A stretch of 64,000 nt of DNA, taken from contig NZ_JUGR01000003.1 in assembly GCF_000800015.1 (NCBI RefSeq), forward strand, positions 1-64,000. Reading direction: 5' to 3'. The notes under the pieces were generated by a model. That model was not told the DNA's origin and made no database searches. It saw nothing but the letters and a program-made list of their open reading frames with translations. Shown here piece after piece: positions 8,002 to 16,274 of the stretch. Both the position numbers and the translations under genes were made by a program. The stretch's first letter is position 1. Each line of letters begins with the position of its first letter. The DNA is from Terriglobus sp. TAA 43. Lineage in GTDB: Bacteria > Acidobacteriota > Terriglobia > Terriglobales > Acidobacteriaceae.

Positions 8002-9246
8002 ATGGGATTTCGAAGATTGTTGCCGTTGGGCATCTTCGCTGTGACAACGTTGTTGCACGGTCAGACGAAGACGGGAATCGATGTGTTGGAGGCGGAACAT
8101 TTTGCTCCCCTCAAACAACTCGCTGAAAAGCATCAGGGACATTTACGGCTTGGTGTCCTCACGAACCCTGTGGGGATCGACTCGCAACAACGAAGAACGA
8201 TTGATGTGCTGCGACAGGATGCGGCAGCAGCCGTTCCCGGATTGAAGGTTGTGACATTATTCAGCGCCGAACACGGTATCAACGCCGCGGTGGATGGGTA
8301 CTCCATCAACGACAAGATCGATCCGGCAAGCCAATTGCCCATTATCAGTTTGTTTGGTGCAACTGAGGCTCAACTGCATCCAACCGCGCAACAGACGGAA
8401 GGACTCGATGTGATTGTCATCGATCTCCAGGACGTCGGTGTACGCTACTGGACATTCCAGACGCTCATGAAGTATTTCCTTCAGGTGTCGACAGCAAACC
8501 ATCTTGACATTGTTGTTCTCGACCGTCCGAACCCTATCAACGGAATGGCGGTGCAGGGCCCGCTCTCAACACCGGGTCGGGAGAATTACGTGAATCCATC
8601 TTCCGAACCCATGCGCACTGGAATGACGATGGGCGAACTGGCCCAACTCTTCAATGGGGAAGGACATCTCGGAGCTTCGTTGACAGTAATCAAGATGAGC
8701 GGATGGAAACGGTCGGATTGGTATGACGACACGGGTTTGCTCTGGATCAATCCTTCCCCGAATATCCGCAGCTTGACCCAGGCCATGCTCTACCCGGGTA
8801 CCGGACTAATCGAAGGCACGAATGTGAATGTTAAGGGGCCTGGCGAGCCCCCGTTCGTCCGTTTTGGTGCCCCCTGGATTCATGCAACAGAGTTAGCAGC
8901 GTATCTGCAAGCCCGAAAGATCCCTGGCGTAAGCTTCATGCCAGTGACCTATGTTCCAAGCGGATCAGAGCATTATCCGTACATTGGCAAACGAGTTGAA
9001 GGCGTCGAAATCATCGTGAATGATCGCAATGCCCTCGACGCGCCGGAACTCGGTATCGAGGCAGTGTCGGCTCTATGGAAGCTCTATCCGCAACAATTCC
9101 AACTCGACCGCGTTGATCGCCTGTTGCTCAATAAGTCGACACTTGAGGAGATTCGTAAAGGGATCGACCCACGAGCGATAGCAGCAGGATGGCAATCCGA
9201 ATTGAATGCGTTCAAGGCAATTCGCGCCCGCTATCTTCTCTATTGA
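8002..9246 (+). CDS. namZ: DUF1343 / NamZ-family exo-beta-N-acetylmuramidase (GH171)
   Basis: A 414-residue exported protein with signal peptide MGFRRLLPLGIFAVTTLLHG. It matches DUF1343 across its length: LGVLTNPVGID, VTLFSAEHGINA, the DVIVIDLQDVGVRYWTF segment, VLDRPNPING, and a C-terminal LNKSTLEEIRKG region. Bacillus NamZ in this family removes N-acetylmuramic acid from the non-reducing ends of peptidoglycan chains. The conserved acidic segment SAEHG and the IDLQDVG segment belong to the family's active-site cleft. It follows the TonB receptor by 29 bases, probably in the same operon, which fits periplasmic processing of scavenged peptidoglycan sugars. The substrate assignment rests on family knowledge. 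Confidence 0.88.
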   Translation: MGFRRLLPLGIFAVTTLLHGQTKTGIDVLEAEHFAPLKQLAEKHQGHLRLGVLTNPVGIDSQQRRTIDVLRQDAAAAVPGLKVVTLFSAEHGINAAVDGYSINDKIDPASQLPIISLFGATEAQLHPTAQQTEGLDVIVIDLQDVGVRYWTFQTLMKYFLQVSTANHLDIVVLDRPNPINGMAVQGPLSTPGRENYVNPSSEPMRTGMTMGELAQLFNGEGHLGASLTVIKMSGWKRSDWYDDTGLLWINPSPNIRSLTQAMLYPGTGLIEGTNVNVKGPGEPPFVRFGAPWIHATELAAYLQARKIPGVSFMPVTYVPSGSEHYPYIGKRVEGVEIIVNDRNALDAPELGIEAVSALWKLYPQQFQLDRVDRLLLNKSTLEEIRKGIDPRAIAAGWQSELNAFKAIRARYLLY

Positions 9247-9284
9247 TCACGGCTCCAAAACGGATCGCCTTGGCGCGCTTGGGA

Positions 9285-9779
9285 TCAATGCGCTGGAGCG
9301 GGGCTGGCTTCAAGGGCATCTAGATTCACACGAAAACGGAGCCGAAGCTCCAAATTCGGTCCACTGAAGCCCGCTGGTAATGTACCGAGCTTTGAGGTGG
9401 TGATCGCTCCCCAAGCAGCCCTGTCAAGTGGAATATGATGCGTGCTCGCGTCCAAGTGCATGTAGGAAACCGTGCCATCAGGAAGGATCGTGAATTGTAT
9501 ATCCGTTTCACCCTTCATCGCGGTTGGAGGATGAGCTTCCCCGGGCAGCAGCACTATCCATCGATCTCGGATGGAGTGGATGATGGTGTTCAAGTAAGGG
9601 CTGAAGTCTACACCGCGGGTATCAGAAAGAACTTCTACTCCGATGCTCGGAACACTCGGTGCGGGAGCTTTAGCGCTTTCCTGGGAAACGGCCGCCATAC
9701 CCTCATCCGATATCAACCGTGGAGGTAGAACAACAGCAGCCGCGATCGTAAAGATTATTAGGACAGCCTTCATCTTCAA
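9285..9779 (-). CDS. Secreted protein with TonB C-terminal-like domain
   Basis: A 164-residue protein with an N-terminal signal/anchor segment (MKMKAVLIIFTIAAAVVLPP). The rest resembles acidobacterial TonB-C proteins: GVDFSPYLNTIIHSIRDRW, then DIQFTILPDGTVSYMHLDAS and PLDRAAWGAI, ending in FSGPNLELRLRF. In TonB proteins this fold contacts the TonB box of receptors; short versions without the proline-rich spacer are frequent in this phylum and their role is unclear. The gene converges with namZ and has no operon partner. It could support nearby receptors, but nothing in the sequence ties it to one. Confidence 0.7.
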   Translation of the reverse strand: MKMKAVLIIFTIAAAVVLPPRLISDEGMAAVSQESAKAPAPSVPSIGVEVLSDTRGVDFSPYLNTIIHSIRDRWIVLLPGEAHPPTAMKGETDIQFTILPDGTVSYMHLDASTHHIPLDRAAWGAITTSKLGTLPAGFSGPNLELRLRFRVNLDALEASPAPAH

Positions 9780-9841
9780 ACTCCTTCAAGCGCCGTCTCA
9801 CAGCCCTTAAATCAACCAAGGATATCCTAGCCGACGATTAA

Positions 9842-10176
9842 TCGATCGAGCATGACGAACACGAACGAAACTGCTCAGCGGACAGTCGGGATGAGCCAAG
9901 CTCTGGTCATGCCTATACAACTGCTCGCAATATCTTCCGAACGGAGTACGCTGCACCTTGCGGTTCCAACCCTCAGGTCCGAGAGCAGAGATTCTTCACA
10001 CGATTTGGAGCAACAGGCAAACTCTCGAATCCTGCGGCGGGAGGAAGCCCTTTCATCGATGCCGTTGCTGATCCCTCACAACAATATCGATGGTCAGAGG
10101 GATGATCGTCATGGGGGAGTATTACGCACGACCCAAAATGTTTTTCAACAGAGAGATCCGGCCATTTGATGAGTGA
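9842..10176 (+). pseudogene. Possible degraded gene fragment
   Basis: No intact gene is evident, but one frame from 9842 reads protein-like text (FFTRFGATGKLSNPAAGGSP, then FIDAVADPSQQYRWSEG) up to TGA at 10103. The next frame starts at an ATG overlapping that stop (10102) and continues MIVMGEYYARPKMFFNREIR to TGA at 10176. Joining the two frames would give a plausible C-terminal part of a protein with a frameshift. No family is recognised, no start codon is credible and the signal could be chance. Confidence 0.25.
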
Positions 10177-10213
10177 AGCGAAGATCGCGGCCAGGATATT
10201 GAGAACGTGAAAC

Positions 10214-10474
10214 TCAGATATCAAAACCAAGCGTTCGAAGCTGTTCAACGGTCACCTGGTATCGTGCTCCCCATGTTGGTCTGGTATGGAAACGAGAAAG
10301 AGCGATGCCGGCTCTGGCGAACGCTTTCGCAAGCTCGGCATCGTTAGCTTTCCTAATCGTCATCGGTCGGGACGGCCTTATACCAGCAGGCCAAATACTC
10401 TGTTGATTGATACGAAGAATCAAGCCTCCGCGAGGATTCGTCATTACGTCGAAAATCGCTGAGACGACTTCCAT
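10214..10474 (-). CDS. Hypothetical small protein
   Basis: An 86-residue frame with ATG at 10474, containing MTIRKANDAELAKAFARAGI and ending TVEQLRTLGFDI. Composition looks protein-like and the C-terminal half could form helices, but no family is recognised and the ribosome binding site is weak. It lies downstream of the DUF4386 gene on the same strand with a ~190-base gap. Confidence 0.35.
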   Translation of the reverse strand: MEVVSAIFDVMTNPRGGLILRINQQSIWPAGIRPSRPMTIRKANDAELAKAFARAGIALSRFHTRPTWGARYQVTVEQLRTLGFDI

Positions 10475-10660
10475 CCAGCCAGCGTAGCACTGATGTCATC
10501 ATTGATCGTACCGAGAACGCACTTCCCTGCACTATCCGGTGGCCTCCGAATGCAACGCAATCTGTAAGTCGTTCAGATACGCAAAGATCTATCCTGGTGA
10601 ACCTCTGATTGCAGCTTGAGCCATACGACGAATGGTCGATTTGTGAGGAGACGAACGTAT

Positions 10661-11452
10661 CTACGTCGATCGCCCCTGTCGCTCCACTCTCCTCAGTTCT
10701 AGATCTGACTCGAATTCGTTCGCGGAGTGACGTTCCCAATCAGTTGCCCGGGCTTTCCAACGGAGATCGTCTACGCCAAAGATCAATAACCAACCAATCT
10801 GAGATGCCGACCCAAGCAGGCCCAAAGCTAGCGTATAGGGAAGCACACGGTATGCAACTGGAAGGTAGAGGAACGTCAACCATGAGAAGCCTGCGAGTAT
10901 ACCGATGATGCCAAGGATACGAGGCAGGAAAGTCGAATTGATGATAAGAACGCCCTTCAACACAGCATAAAGACCGAAAAAAATCATTGCGACGGCTGCA
11001 CCCTGCGTATTCACCTTGGTCATCAGAAGTGCTAGGGATTGCACTTGCGCCGAATCGAAGCCGTGTAGCGACCTAGACCCATCCAGCACAAAGAGTGGCA
11101 TGAGAAAAAAGAGTCGGCTCATAGTCTTCAACACGCATCCCACGAAACTGAAGCTCGCCGCCATAAGTGAAACCACCGGACCAGCCGGTTTCAACAACAC
11201 GTAAAACAGAACTGTCATCGCAACATTGCAGACCATCTCTACCATGTACACGGCAAAGCCGAGTTGGTAGAGACCGCTATGGACGAGAATGTTTGCCGCG
11301 GTGGCTGCAGGGTCGCTGTCGATGATGAGCTGGTCGCCAATCAGCTTTTGGGAGAAGATACCCAGCAGCACCGTCGAGAGATAAAGTAGAGCAGCGATCC
11401 TCGCTATACGAGAAGGGTCTGAATCGATGAACCCGCGATGTCTTCTCATCAA
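10661..11452 (-). CDS. DUF4386-type integral membrane protein
   Basis: A 263-residue protein with about six hydrophobic segments (for example ALLYLSTVLLGIFSQKL, YMVEMVCNVAMTVLFYVLLK, AAVAMIFFGLYAVLKG, ILGIIGILAGFSWLTFLYLP). The opening RIARIAALLYL, the GDQLI..D.AAT..NI spacing, the F.V.M......VLFYVLLKPAG segment and the ILG..GILAGF..L match the DUF4386 family. Its biochemical role is unknown; the family is found in many soil bacteria. The last ~35 residues are charged and cytosolic. It stands alone; the start ATG at 11452 lacks a strong ribosome binding site. Confidence 0.75.
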   Translation of the reverse strand: MMRRHRGFIDSDPSRIARIAALLYLSTVLLGIFSQKLIGDQLIIDSDPAATAANILVHSGLYQLGFAVYMVEMVCNVAMTVLFYVLLKPAGPVVSLMAASFSFVGCVLKTMSRLFFLMPLFVLDGSRSLHGFDSAQVQSLALLMTKVNTQGAAVAMIFFGLYAVLKGVLIINSTFLPRILGIIGILAGFSWLTFLYLPVAYRVLPYTLALGLLGSASQIGWLLIFGVDDLRWKARATDWERHSANEFESDLELRRVERQGRST

Positions 11453-11740
11453 ATCACCTCATGGCTGGCATCTCGAGATACGAGGGAATAGTTCTCTTGG
11501 TTCCGTTTCAGACACAAAGGAAAATCGTCGATGACACAAGTGGTTCTTGGAGGCGCCCTTCCCATTACCGAACGCCCGTAAATAAGAACTTAATGAAGCG
11601 ATGGGAAAGAGTCTGTTGCAAAGGCTCGCTTGCTGCATCCATCAAGCACGTTCGACTCGGCTCCGGCCGAGGCCTTCCTTTTGACCGAATGGCAGAGGAA
11701 CGCATCTCATGAGAAGAACGAAATTCTTGGAGGCAATTTC

Positions 11741-11884
11741 ATGATTCTTCTGCTGATCATTTTGATCCTCGTGTTCGGTTTTGGAGGTTATCGCATGGGA
11801 CCGGGACTTGGCTATTATGGCGGCGGCGGGTTGAGCCTGATCCTCACCATCGTGCTGCTCCTGCTGCTGCTCAAGATCATTTAG
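11741..11884 (+). CDS. Tiny hydrophobic membrane protein (DUF3309-like)
   Basis: A 47-residue protein made of two membrane segments, MILLLIILILVFGFGGY and LSLILTIVLLLLLLKII, joined by a Gly/Tyr-rich turn (GPGLGYYGGGG). This layout matches DUF3309-like peptides, which are common, stress-associated and uncharacterised. GGAGG lies about 7 bases before the ATG at 11741, which supports this start over longer in-frame ones. Two hairpins follow the gene. Confidence 0.75.
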   Translation: MILLLIILILVFGFGGYRMGPGLGYYGGGGLSLILTIVLLLLLLKII

Positions 11885-11913
11885 ACCGAAGATCGTTCGG
11901 ACATCCCAAACAT

Positions 11914-11938
11914 CCGTTCCGATGATTCCTCGGAACGG
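11914..11938 (+). terminator. Hairpin after the tiny membrane-protein gene
   Basis: CCGTTCCGA and TCGGAACGG form a perfect 9-bp stem with a 7-base loop, 29 bases after the stop. Only two T residues follow, so it may be a weak intrinsic terminator or an RNA-stabilising hairpin. Confidence 0.5.
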
Positions 11939-11947
11939 TTAAGCCGA

Positions 11948-11977
11948 GCCGTCCTGCTGCGAAAACCTCAGGACGGC
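11948..11977 (+). terminator. Second hairpin after the tiny membrane-protein gene
   Basis: GCCGTCCTG and CAGGACGGC form a perfect 9-bp stem around a 12-base loop, immediately after the previous hairpin. There is no poly-T tract. The rest of the 330-base gap to 12216 shows nothing else. Confidence 0.45.
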
Positions 11978-12215
11978 CTGCTCTGGCATTTGTTAAAGGA
12001 TGACGTGCCTCGGTCCGTCCGGGTTGAGTGACTGCTCGAAGTGGCGCGGGGCGGCTACCAATAACGATTTGATTGAAATTGCTACAAGCAGTGACGCCAC
12101 CGGATGAGCCGGTCGTTCTTTTGCTGTCTCTTTGGCTAGAATTGTTAAGGATGTCGCCGCACATCGTCCAAAGACTTTGGTCGATGTGCGGACTGCTTTT
12201 GTAAGAAGGATTGCA

Positions 12216-12611
12216 ATGACTCGACAGCGGATTCTTATTGCAGAAGACTATGTTCGACTTGCGGAGGCTTTTCGGAAGCTGCTTGAACCGGAGTTCGAGG
12301 TGCTTGGTATCGTGTCTGACGGTCGCACCCTTTTGCGCGAGGCTATGCGATTGCGGCCTGACCTCATCACGCTTGATCTTTCAATGCCGTCGTTCGACGT
12401 AAACGAAGCCAGGCGACAATTGGCTGATTTCGCACCACATACGAAACTGCTTATCGTTACGATGAACGAAGATCCGGAGATTGCAGCGAGTGCCTTGAGC
12501 GGTTGGGCACATGGTTATGTGCTCAAGAAATCGGCAAGTTCTGAGCTAGTACATGCTGTTCGGGAAGTGCTAGCGGGGAGGCAGTATATGACTCCTAGAC
12601 TTGTCCGCTAA
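12216..12611 (+). CDS. Receiver-only response regulator (NarL-type, lacking HTH)
   Basis: A 131-residue protein starting at ATG 12216 with AAGGA 7 bases upstream; the longer TTG start at 12132 is less likely. It has a CheY-like receiver: acidic pair in ILIAEDYVRLAEAF, phospho-acceptor Asp in DLITLDLSMP, the Thr of LLIVTMNED and the Lys of YVLKKSAS. The text (EAMRLRPDLITLD, VREVLAGRQYMTPRL) is that of NarL/LuxR-type regulators, but the protein stops where the LuxR helix-turn-helix would begin, and no such domain follows in any frame. It may be a truncated regulator or a phosphate sink. The tail-to-tail histidine kinase at 12656 is its obvious candidate partner. Confidence 0.85.
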   Translation: MTRQRILIAEDYVRLAEAFRKLLEPEFEVLGIVSDGRTLLREAMRLRPDLITLDLSMPSFDVNEARRQLADFAPHTKLLIVTMNEDPEIAASALSGWAHGYVLKKSASSELVHAVREVLAGRQYMTPRLVR

Positions 12612-12655
12612 TTAAAAAAACAGCCCATGAACGGTCACCAAGGCGAGAAGCATGA

Positions 12656-14434
12656 TCATGCAGCAGAGCCGCGTTGCGTCTCTGCTGTCTCGTGCCCCGC
12701 AACTGCTTCGCGCAAGGGTAGCGAAGCACTGATCGTGGTACCGACGCCCAATTTAGAAGACACTGAGAAAGTGCCGGAGATAGCCTTCAGGCGCTCCTCC
12801 ATCGTTACAAGCCCAAGACCTGCTGGAGATTTGGCTGCTTCGAACCCATGGCCAAAGTCTTTCACGATCATCGTGACTCGGCCTTCTGTCCCGCTAACGC
12901 TTATTTCAACCCGGTCACTACCACTGTGGCGCACGATGTTGTTTAAAGCTTCCTGCGCTATGCGGTAGAGGCAGACCGAGACGTCCGGTCGTAATTCCGA
13001 GGGGAGATCGGCACACTCCACCGCGATGTTCAGATTGTTTCGCTGAGCGATGCTTCTGCATAGATTCCGCAGAGCAACATCTAAGCCAAGATGCTGCACC
13101 TGCGACGAATGCAGCTGGTGTGAGAGGTCGTGCACGTCCGTAACAAGTGCATCTACCTCGTGAAGGCATTCCTTCAGTTCTTGCGATTCGATTTCATTTC
13201 CAGATCGGATGACCATGGAATCAAGCTGTGCTGACAATAGCGAAAGCCGCTGCCCAATATCGTCATGCAGTTCGCTGGCAACGCGCTTACGCTCATCCTC
13301 GGTTGCATGAACCAACCGCATCGTCAGACCACGAATCGCCACATTGGAACGTTGTCGAGCTCGCACTTGGATGAACAACACCATCAACAAAAGCGTCTGA
13401 CCAATCAGCACCCCGGCAGCGATCCAGACGTAGTCTCGGTAGCGCTCCCATAGGGTGAGCTCGCGAAACATGATCGTGGCGTTCGTTGGTACGTTGGTCT
13501 CTGGAATCGACCATCGCTTGAGCTGCCGCCAGTCAACTACGACCTTGTTGGAAGGCCCCTCCTCAACGGCCAAAGATGTGGCAGGGGTGCCGCGAAGGAT
13601 CTTCAGCCCTAGCTCAGCCGCTGCATGAGTCTGCGGCCCAAAATCGAATAGGCTGCCCCCCACAATTCCGCTCCCCAGAACGCCCTGCAGGGTTCCATAC
13701 ACTGGGGCATTCGAAGCAGCGACAATCACGGGCGCAAGGTTGGCAGTGACGAATGTATTCCCCTCGTTATCCTTGAAGAACGTCGTGTAGATCACAACGC
13801 TGTGCGGGGGAAGGCCGGAGAGTCGATTCAAAAGTTGCGGCAGGGGAAGACCGTTTATGTAGGTGAAGTCCAGTCGTCCCATGTAGGGGCGGAACTCGTT
13901 CTGCGCAATGCTCCGGCGCGCAATCTCTCCTGAGGCGCCGCCGCCTATATAGAAGACGTGTTGCACATCGGGCTGCAATTGAAGTGCCAAGTCGAGGGTG
14001 GGCGCGAAGCGGAAGAAGCCGTATACACCGGTAGTGTTCGGCGGAAGCTGCTCGGGACTGCCATCAACGTCAGCAAACACTCTTGGAACGGATGGCCAGA
14101 GCTGTTCTCCGTATTGTGCGAGGAACCGGAGTGCCGGCGGCCCAACCGTCATGATGAGAGCGAAGCGTTGTCCGGTATATTTGCGGGCAAAGACATCGGC
14201 CATCGCCGCACCATCCACGCCCAGGCGATCTTCATCAAGATACTCTTCAAATATTTGAACGGTAGGGTCGCGTCCGAGGACCTCCTGGATAGCTCGGGAT
14301 GCCGCGACATTCGCAGGCGTATGTGAGTTTTCCATGTGCAGGACGAGCACATTTTTCGAATGCTCACCGTGAGCCGCGGTGGCAATGAAGAGAAAATAGG
14401 TCAACAGTAGAACGAAGTATCGACTAGCTGTCAT
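12656..14434 (-). CDS. NarX-like sensor histidine kinase with periplasmic-binding-protein-like sensor
   Basis: A 592-residue kinase from ATG 14434, chosen because it opens a signal/anchor peptide (MTASRYFVLLLTYFLFIATA); an upstream ATG at 14545 would add 37 unlikely residues. The periplasmic half resembles ABC substrate-binding proteins of the DUF534/TrpX type (NVLVLHMENSHTPANVAAS, IMTVGPPALRFLAQYGEQLW, GSGIVGGSLFDFG). A membrane helix (WIAAGVLIGQTLLLMVLFIQ) leads to a HisKA_3 domain with His in VASELHDDIGQRLSLLSAQL, and a HATPase domain (QEALNNIVRHS N-box; VKDFGHGF; GLGLVTMEERL). Such kinases pair with NarL-type regulators. It faces the receiver-only regulator tail to tail, 44 bases apart. 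Confidence 0.88.
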   Translation of the reverse strand: MTASRYFVLLLTYFLFIATAAHGEHSKNVLVLHMENSHTPANVAASRAIQEVLGRDPTVQIFEEYLDEDRLGVDGAAMADVFARKYTGQRFALIMTVGPPALRFLAQYGEQLWPSVPRVFADVDGSPEQLPPNTTGVYGFFRFAPTLDLALQLQPDVQHVFYIGGGASGEIARRSIAQNEFRPYMGRLDFTYINGLPLPQLLNRLSGLPPHSVVIYTTFFKDNEGNTFVTANLAPVIVAASNAPVYGTLQGVLGSGIVGGSLFDFGPQTHAAAELGLKILRGTPATSLAVEEGPSNKVVVDWRQLKRWSIPETNVPTNATIMFRELTLWERYRDYVWIAAGVLIGQTLLLMVLFIQVRARQRSNVAIRGLTMRLVHATEDERKRVASELHDDIGQRLSLLSAQLDSMVIRSGNEIESQELKECLHEVDALVTDVHDLSHQLHSSQVQHLGLDVALRNLCRSIAQRNNLNIAVECADLPSELRPDVSVCLYRIAQEALNNIVRHSGSDRVEISVSGTEGRVTMIVKDFGHGFEAAKSPAGLGLVTMEERLKAISGTFSVSSKLGVGTTISASLPLREAVAGHETAETQRGSAA

Positions 14435-14847
14435 TGATGGCAAAACTATACCTTGCGTCGAAGGATAGAGGCCGTCCGGAAGTCTCAAGACCCGCCGCCA
14501 TTGAGTATCGGACTGGAAATGCGGGCAGTCGTTTTGAATAACCATTCAGAAGGACACAGCGGCTTTAGGAATTCAGCAGGTCAAAGGCCGGCAACTCCGA
14601 GGATCATCCCACCCTGATGCCACGCCGTACCGTACTCTGTTACAGTTCTCAGTCCCTGTGGTCGGTCATGTATCTCAAGATCGGAAGATCATGAATCCCG
14701 TGACCGCGAGCTCTGTGCTATTGTCTTTAGTAATTCCCGGATGAGTATGAATCGAGATAACTTACAGGTGGGAATCTCATAAGCATCCCGATCGATTGGA
14801 TTACACGTTTGGCATACAGCGTCTGTGCCGTGGCTTTATTTGATCGG
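14435..14847. other. Intergenic stretch, nothing recognised
   Basis: About 410 bases between the sensor kinase and the tRNA-like remnant. No gene, RNA or repeat was recognised. Confidence 0.4.
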
Positions 14848-14920
14848 TGGATGCGGTAGGAATTGAACCTACAACCTGTCGATCTTCAGTCGAATGCTCG
14901 AGCACTTACCCGCTCGGCTT
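14848..14920 (-). pseudogene. tRNA-like remnant (Phe-type GAA anticodon loop)
   Basis: On the minus strand the 3' half is tRNA-like: a perfect T-arm (GTAGG-TTCAATT-CCTAC), an anticodon loop CTGAAGA (GAA, Phe) on a 4-bp stem, and a D-arm-like GCCGAGCGGGTAAGTGCTCG. However, the 3' acceptor strand CGCATCC has no matching 5' strand (GGATGCG is absent; the bases there are about CCTCGCC). It therefore looks like a broken tRNA, perhaps an old attachment site. It directly abuts the toxin-antitoxin operator. Confidence 0.5.
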
Positions 14921-14948
14921 GGCGAGGTGTAGCCAAATTGGCTACACT
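14919..14948 (+). promoter_or_regulatory. Promoter and autoregulatory operator of the toxin-antitoxin operon
   Basis: A 21-bp palindrome at 14927-14947 has 10-bp arms GTGTAGCCAA and TTGGCTACAC around a single A. It lies between TTGGCG (14919-14924) and TACACT (14943-14948), an 18-base-spaced promoter-like pair, and ends 18 bases before the antitoxin ATG. This is the arrangement expected of an operator bound by the antitoxin or the complex. Confidence 0.7.
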
Positions 14949-14965
14949 TAAGGGTAGAGGTTGTT

Positions 14966-15247
14966 ATGCGCCAAATCTCACTTCGAGAATTCCGTACGCG
15001 TGGAACAAAGGCTCTGCTGGAAGTTCCGCCGGGAGAAACTATTCTGCTTTCCGGTCAAGACGGACCGACGTTCTTTCTCGTTCCCGTAATGGGAGATGTT
15101 GCTGCCGAAGATCGCGAATTGAGGAGAGCTATCGCAAAGGCAAGCCTTCGCAAAAGTTGGACACTCGCTAAGAGCTCTTCTCCGGTCAGTGACGAAGAGA
15201 TCAATGAGGAAGTCAGGCTTGTTCGTTCCAAATCTCGGAAGACATAG
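14966..15247 (+). CDS. Type II antitoxin, Phd/YefM-like
   Basis: A 93-residue protein starting MRQISLREFRTRGTKALLEV. The N-terminal half has the Phd/YefM DNA-binding pattern (isxreFrxrgxxlLexvxxGExvlLs..G.pxfxlVPv), the usual partner of PIN-domain toxins. The C-terminal half (EDRELRRAIAKASLRKSW, then SDEEINEEVRLVR) is charged and helical, as expected of a toxin-neutralising tail. It shares one base with the toxin (TAGTG), so translation is coupled. The upstream 21-bp palindrome suggests autoregulation. Confidence 0.85.
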   Translation: MRQISLREFRTRGTKALLEVPPGETILLSGQDGPTFFLVPVMGDVAAEDRELRRAIAKASLRKSWTLAKSSSPVSDEEINEEVRLVRSKSRKT

Positions 15248-15660
15248 TGCGACTCGCGGTCTTCGATACCAACGTGATCATCTCTGCGGGCATTAAGCCT
15301 GGGGGAGCCCCCGCCCATCTCATCATGGATTGGGCGTTTGAGGGGCAAGTCCAGGCCGTCACAAGCCCCGCAATCGTCAAGGAATATCGCCAGGTCGCAC
15401 GACGTGCGAAGTTTGCACGATACGGCTTCCCTCCTCTGTGGCTCGAATTTCTCATTGAAGAAAGCCTGCAACTGGCGGACGCCACAGAGAACTGGCCCAC
15501 GAGTCTTCCCGACTTGGCCGACCTTCCATTTCTTGCATTGGCTCATATTTCTGGAGCGTGGTTGATCACAGGAAACGTAAGGCATTTCCCTGAAAGGGGA
15601 CGCCAAGGCGTCAACGTTCTCACACCAACCGAGTATCTAAACCATCTCCGACCACGCTGA
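15247..15660 (+). CDS. PIN-domain toxin (putative ribonuclease)
   Basis: A 137-residue PIN-domain protein of the 'putative toxin component, PIN family' type. The acidic metal-binding residues are visible: Asp in LAVFDTNVIISAG, Glu in SPAIVKEYRQVARR, and the late Asp/Asn positions in DLADLPFLALAHISGAWLIT followed by GNVRHFP. PIN toxins cut RNA in a Mg2+-dependent way and are held inactive by the antitoxin encoded upstream. The GTG start shares its G with the antitoxin stop. Length is normal and no lesion is seen. Confidence 0.87.
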   Translation: MRLAVFDTNVIISAGIKPGGAPAHLIMDWAFEGQVQAVTSPAIVKEYRQVARRAKFARYGFPPLWLEFLIEESLQLADATENWPTSLPDLADLPFLALAHISGAWLITGNVRHFPERGRQGVNVLTPTEYLNHLRPR

Positions 15661-15927
15661 GGTCTACGACTCTGAGTCTCCCCACCAGCAATGTACGCAA
15701 GGGAGCGGCTAACTTCTAGACTTGCGGGCATCGGGGATCTGCCCAGACGCGAGTCGTAATGCTGCTGTTACGGGGCTTATTGAGCATTCACTCAAATTCC
15801 GTTTGCTCGAGTTAAGCTCTCGCGAACGATCCCGTAGTACCCATGGGCTAGCTGACTGATCGTTAATCCAAGAAGAAGACATGATGTTCGAGACAGGAGC
15901 AATCAACAGAAGCGATAGGCTGGAACC

Positions 15928-16143
15928 ATGACCTTGTATTCCAAGCGCCTGAATAACGGACGGTCCGAGATCTGGATCGACGATGGACCACATCGCGAAA
16001 CCGCAACCAATAATGTGGACTTTGCCATTCAGAAATTTGCAGCAAACAAGTTCGAGAATTTCTACGCCGTGCTACACGAGAGCATGGGAAGCACCGCTTC
16101 TGTCCAAGTCAACGACGAGATTGTTACTTACCTCGGGTTCTAG
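15928..16143 (+). CDS. Hypothetical small protein
   Basis: A 71-residue frame from ATG 15928 with a compact, mixed sequence (RSEIWIDDGPHRETATNNVD, FAIQKFAANKFENFYAVLHE) and an aromatic C-terminus VTYLGF. No family is recognised. The amino-acid make-up looks natural, but the ribosome binding site is poor and there is no operon partner. The 270 bases before it, after the PIN toxin, hold nothing recognisable. Confidence 0.4.
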   Translation: MTLYSKRLNNGRSEIWIDDGPHRETATNNVDFAIQKFAANKFENFYAVLHESMGSTASVQVNDEIVTYLGF

Positions 16144-16274
16144 TGGTGTTCCGCTGATCTTCTTCGGCTGGACTGATTTGCATCTGCGCACCAGTGCACG
16201 ATCCGCGTTTGGAAGGCACCCAATGCGTAAGAGGAACTTGGGACGCAGGTGACCTTCAACCATCTCATCTCGCC

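Noticed and set aside
14848-14920. Functional tRNA-Phe
   Set aside because: The 5' acceptor strand does not pair with the 3' strand and the anticodon stem has a mismatch.
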